From: Achatina immaculata
Lineage: Eukaryota > Mollusca > Gastropoda > Stylommatophora > Achatinidae
Length of the DNA: 64,000 bases
Direction of reading: 5' to 3'
Assembly (NCBI GenBank): GCA_009760885.1
Contig: CM019713.1
Coordinates: 82,770,631 to 82,834,630, forward strand
Positions within the stretch are counted from its first letter, which is position 1. The number at the start of each line of letters is the position of its first letter. Shown piece after piece: positions 60,575 through 64,000 of this stretch. Made by a program: the position numbers and the translations under genes. A model generated the notes under the pieces. The model saw only the letters and a list, made by a program, of their open reading frames with translations. It made no database searches and was not told the origin of the DNA.

Positions 60575-61665
60575 TTACTGATATTTATAAAATCAAAATT
60601 AAAGCATTTCCGCCACGCTAACAAACTTAAGAAATAGAAAACAAATTAGTCCCTTTTAAAAACAACTGCCTAAGGAAAACACTTGGTATAAAGTGGAACG
60701 ACTTCAAGACCGATCCAGAGATATGGCTGATGAGTGAACAACAACCTGTCTCACTGGTGATCTGAAGAAGAAGATAGACATATATCGGTCACGTGATGAT
60801 AAGAAACAATCAGAGAATCCTAAAACGAGCTATCAAGTGGAACACAACAGGCCGAAGAAAAAGAGTTCGATCATGTGAAACATCAAAGAGGACGTTGTAA
60901 AGAGACTCCAAATTACCAGGCATAAAGTCCCTTACTGAGGATAAAAAGTTCGCTGAAGCCAGAAGAACTTGGCGAACTATCATCCGAACCCTACGTGAAG
61001 TTTTACGTCACGGGAAGAATGTGAGAACAATTGTGTTAAAAATAGTTTTCTTAGTTTTTGAAAATATGAACCGCATGCTTCTTCTAAACTTACATAAACA
61101 TTTTATTAGCATATTTATTTTTTATGTTAGTGTTCTGGCCAATAATGCTTCTTTCAGTTCTTCTTCTTCGTCTTCTTCTTCTTCTTTGAACAATTTGATG
61201 ACTTCAGTATCTTTCTGGGTAATTGAAGAGGTTCAGTGCTGGAGACAAGACACGCCCCCATTTCTCTCTTTTTCTCTGGTACTAATATCTTCTTCTATGT
61301 TGTCTCGTCATCATCGTCTTGGTCGACCTCTTAGTCTGTACCTCTTTATCACTTCTGTTTAGGTCCTCCTGTTTTGCCTATCCTCCTCCATTCTAAACGT
61401 CCCAGCCACGTCAGTCTGTTGTTTTGCATAATCAATGTTATAAAAGCGGAGAATTAAACACAATGTAGATTTCCTGGAACACAACAGCCCACAGAAAAAA
61501 GAGGTCGACCACGTGAAACCATAAACAGGACACAGTTAACAGAGACTAGTTTAGAGGTCATAAAATCCCTTGATGAGGTTGAAAAGCTCTCCGAAAACAG
61601 GAAAACAGGCAAACTACCATGCGAGCCATATGTGAATTTTATCTGCACGTGAAGGATGTAATAAT
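60575..61665 (+). mobile_element. Segmental duplicate of 47275-48660 (LINE debris)
   Basis: 60575-61030 aligns with 47275-47745, and 61100-61665 with 48080-48660. About 300 bp including the type C microexon are missing between them (GAGAACAA joins directly to TTGTGTTAAAAAT near 61023-61040). Confidence 0.85.
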
Positions 61666-61719
61666 ATAAGATTTCTTTGTTACTTTCTATCTTCCAACAT
61701 TTTGAGTTGTATATTTTTT

Positions 61720-63900
61720 TATCTTATATCATCTAAACAACGCTCGCAGGGTAGTTCGCCAATTTTTCCTGTTTTCGACGAGGTTTTGAACCTGATCAAG
61801 AGATTTTATGCCTGTTGGTATGGCATCTTTTAACAATGTCCTCTTTAGAGTTTCACGCGGTCTGCCTCTTTTTCTTCGGCCTGTTGTGTTCCACTTGATA
61901 GCTTGTTTTGGGATTCTCGGATCGTTTCTTCTCATCAAGTGACCAACATATGTCCATCTCCTTTTCCTGATCACCCATGAGACTGGTTGTTGTTCAGTCA
62001 TCTGTCTTATCTCTGCATTGTTCTTAAATTCGTTCCACTTGATGCCGAGTATTTTCCTTAAGCATTTGTTTTCAAAAAGAGTCTAATTTCTTGTCTATTT
62101 CTTTAGTTGTTTTCCAGCTTTCACATGCATAAATGAGGGAGGATATTACATTTGAATTGAATAATCTTAGCTTGGTTTTTGTGCTTATAACCTTTGAATT
62201 CCATATGTTCTCAAGATTATTGAAGATCAATGTTGTTTTTGCAATTCTAATTCTAACTTTCTTTCTGGTGTCACCATCCTGGTCTATGTAGCTGCCGAAA
62301 TATGCAAATTGGTTTACTTCTTCAACGACTGTTCCTTCTACGTATATCTTATATTCGTGGTTAACGAGAACTTTCATTATTTTTATTTTATCCTTGTTAA
62401 TCTCAAGTCCTATTTTACTAGCCATTGAAGACAGGGAATCTATTTTTTGTTGCATTGATTTCATATTGTCACTGCTAAGAGTTATGTCATCTGCAAAATC
62501 AAGATCTTCCAGTTGGGTCTCATATACCCAATCAATGCCCATTTTACCTGTACATCATTTTTTCAGTATGAAGTCTATGGCAATTCTAAAAAGCAAGGGA
62601 GATAATATACATCCTTGTTTGTCGACTGCTTCAGTCTGAAACCATTCACTTCTGTTTTGACTGCACAAACATATCTATTGTAGAGTTCACTAATGATTTT
62701 GACAATCTTAGAAGCTATTCCACATAATCTTAAAATTCTCCACAATGAATCTCTATGTATGCTAGCAAATGCCTTTTTAAAGTCTATGAAGTTCAGGATT
62801 AATGGTCTTTGCTTTTCAATATGTTCTTCAAGCATTATTCTTAGAGTAAAGATCTGATCGAGATAGCATCTTCCTTTTCGAAATCCTGCTTGTTCTTCTC
62901 TCATTGCAGCAATTCACTATATCTTGAATTCTATTCAGAATAACTTTGGAAAATATTTTTAACACAACTTCTTCTTCTTCTTCTTCGTTCGCTTCTACCA
63001 CCAAAATCGCACTGTGATCCTAATGAATTTACGCCTGTGGTCCTCATTAGGCCCCATGGTCTCCTGTGTGGTCCTCTCATTGCAGTATCCACTCTATCCT
63101 TAGTCTATTCAAAATGACCTTGCAAAATACTTTTGACACAACTGATAATAAGATTACTCCACTCCAATTATTACAGACTCTAAGGTTGCCTTTTTCGGTA
63201 TTTTAACAATGATTCGTTTTTTCAAATTAGAATGGACCTTTTCTTCTTTCCAAATCTTATTAAACATTATCTGTAGTTGTCTCATGTTGTCACTGTTAAT
63301 AGCTTTTAACATTTCAACTTTTATTTCATCTTCACCTACAGCTTTGTTTTTAGCTATTATATTCACTGCTGTTTGAAATTCATGCGTTGTAATTTCATCT
63401 AGGTTGACATTTAGTTGTGGGGTTGGTAAGTCGGTTTCAAGGTCTATCAATTCTTTTGGGTGAGGTCGATTAAATATTTTTTGGAAGTGTTTAGCTCATC
63501 TTTGCTTTTTGGTCTTTACTTGATGTTAACAGGGTTTCAGTTTTGCTAAGGATTGGTCTTTCTTTGGATGCAATAGTACCTGTTAGCCTCTTTTGTATGT
63601 GATATAGAGTTTTGCTGTCTCCTGTTTTTGCTGCCTTCTCTGCCTTTTTCGCCATATTGTCCATGTATTCTTTTTTATCCCTTCTAGCTGAACCTTTTAC
63701 TTTCTTGTCTAGTTTTTTGTACGTTGCTTTTGCCAAATCTCTTAAAAAATCTGTCCTTACATTCAACATGGCTAATTTAGAGCTGCTCGTCTTTGATGTA
63801 TGGATTTCCATGTGTTTTCTGATATCCATGCTTTTCTACTTGTTGTTTGCAGTCCAGCACTTGTTTTAGCTGGTGTAATTATAACTGTGCTGTAAGAATT
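61720..63900 (-). mobile_element. LINE-alpha antisense copy (segmental copy 2)
   Basis: Minus strand: linker (63491-63829), NVNLDEITTHEFQTAVNIIA (63154-63450), EQAGFRKGRCYLDQIFTLRI and IDFKKAFASIHRDSLW (62575-62904), FADDITLSSDNMKSM (62072-62542), MTEQQPVSWVIRKRRWTYVGH (61729-62001). At 62965-63090 it is interrupted by a short block containing (CTT)n, and the RT fingers are duplicated on both sides (TCTCATTGCAG at 62901 and 63076). It continues to near the window end. Confidence 0.85.
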
Positions 63901-64000
63901 CCAAATTCATCTATATCTGTCTCCTCTACATCACTGAATTCAATGAACTGTTTGGTAAATTTCAGATTAAAATTACTCTTAATATTTTCATCCTGTAGAC

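Overview
The window looks like nuclear DNA of a lophotrochozoan animal, most likely a mollusc. I base this on its AT-richness, introns, many degraded non-LTR retrotransposons, a Penelope-like element, mariner and Tc1 transposons, and abundant (GATA)n, (GACA)n and (GGAT)n arrays. I cannot name the species. No conventional multi-domain host gene is visible: almost all long ORFs are retroelement debris or translations of simple repeats.

The exception is on the + strand. A short exon at 3163-3232 encodes a 19-residue signal peptide and ends in phase 1 at a strong GTGAGT donor. Downstream, from 6.5 kb to 59.2 kb, I count 17 sites with the same architecture: an acceptor (usually TACAG or TGCAG), exactly three nucleotides, then a strong donor (GTAAGT, GTATGT or GCAAGT). 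The three nucleotides differ from copy to copy (ACC, CTG, CAA, AGG, CGG, CTG, AGG, CCC, ATG, CTG, CCC, ATA, AAA, TTG, TCA, CTC, GTG) while the splice signals are retained. In the phase set by the signal exon they read through without a stop and give an Ala-rich hydrophilic stretch. I propose one secreted-peptide gene spread over at least 56 kb, built one codon per exon. The final exon is not seen and may lie beyond the window. This needs transcript evidence; recursive splicing is the main alternative.

Layout. 1-1.4 kb: LINE fragments. 1.45-2.8 kb: two minisatellites. 2.8-3.2 kb: probable promoter/5' region and signal exon. 3.2-7.5 kb: intron with a LINE 3' end, a mariner fragment and the first microexon. 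7.5-34.5 kb: three rounds of a higher-order tandem duplication carrying microexon subtypes A1, A2 and B, interrupted by a 9-kb LINE nest (14.4-23.1 kb), a Tc1 element (29-30.5 kb) and a nearly complete LINE (31.6-34.2 kb). 34.5-48 kb: older microexon units (type C) among CR1-like LINEs, a PLE nested in a mariner nested in a CR1, and a degraded multicopy gene at 43-45 kb. 48-64 kb: LINEs, GATA/GGAT arrays, the last visible microexon at 59.2 kb, and a segmental duplicate of 47.3-50.2 kb at 60.6-63.5 kb.

For brevity I name the LINE families by their 3' ends: alpha (C-terminal motif around VGHLMRRND, ATAAG-type tail), beta (FGHIKRHDN, TGAA tail), gamma (endonuclease plus RT, ATG tail), delta (LGHVLRMTD, GA tail) and CR1-like (TATC or TTCA tail). 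None of the copies appears intact.
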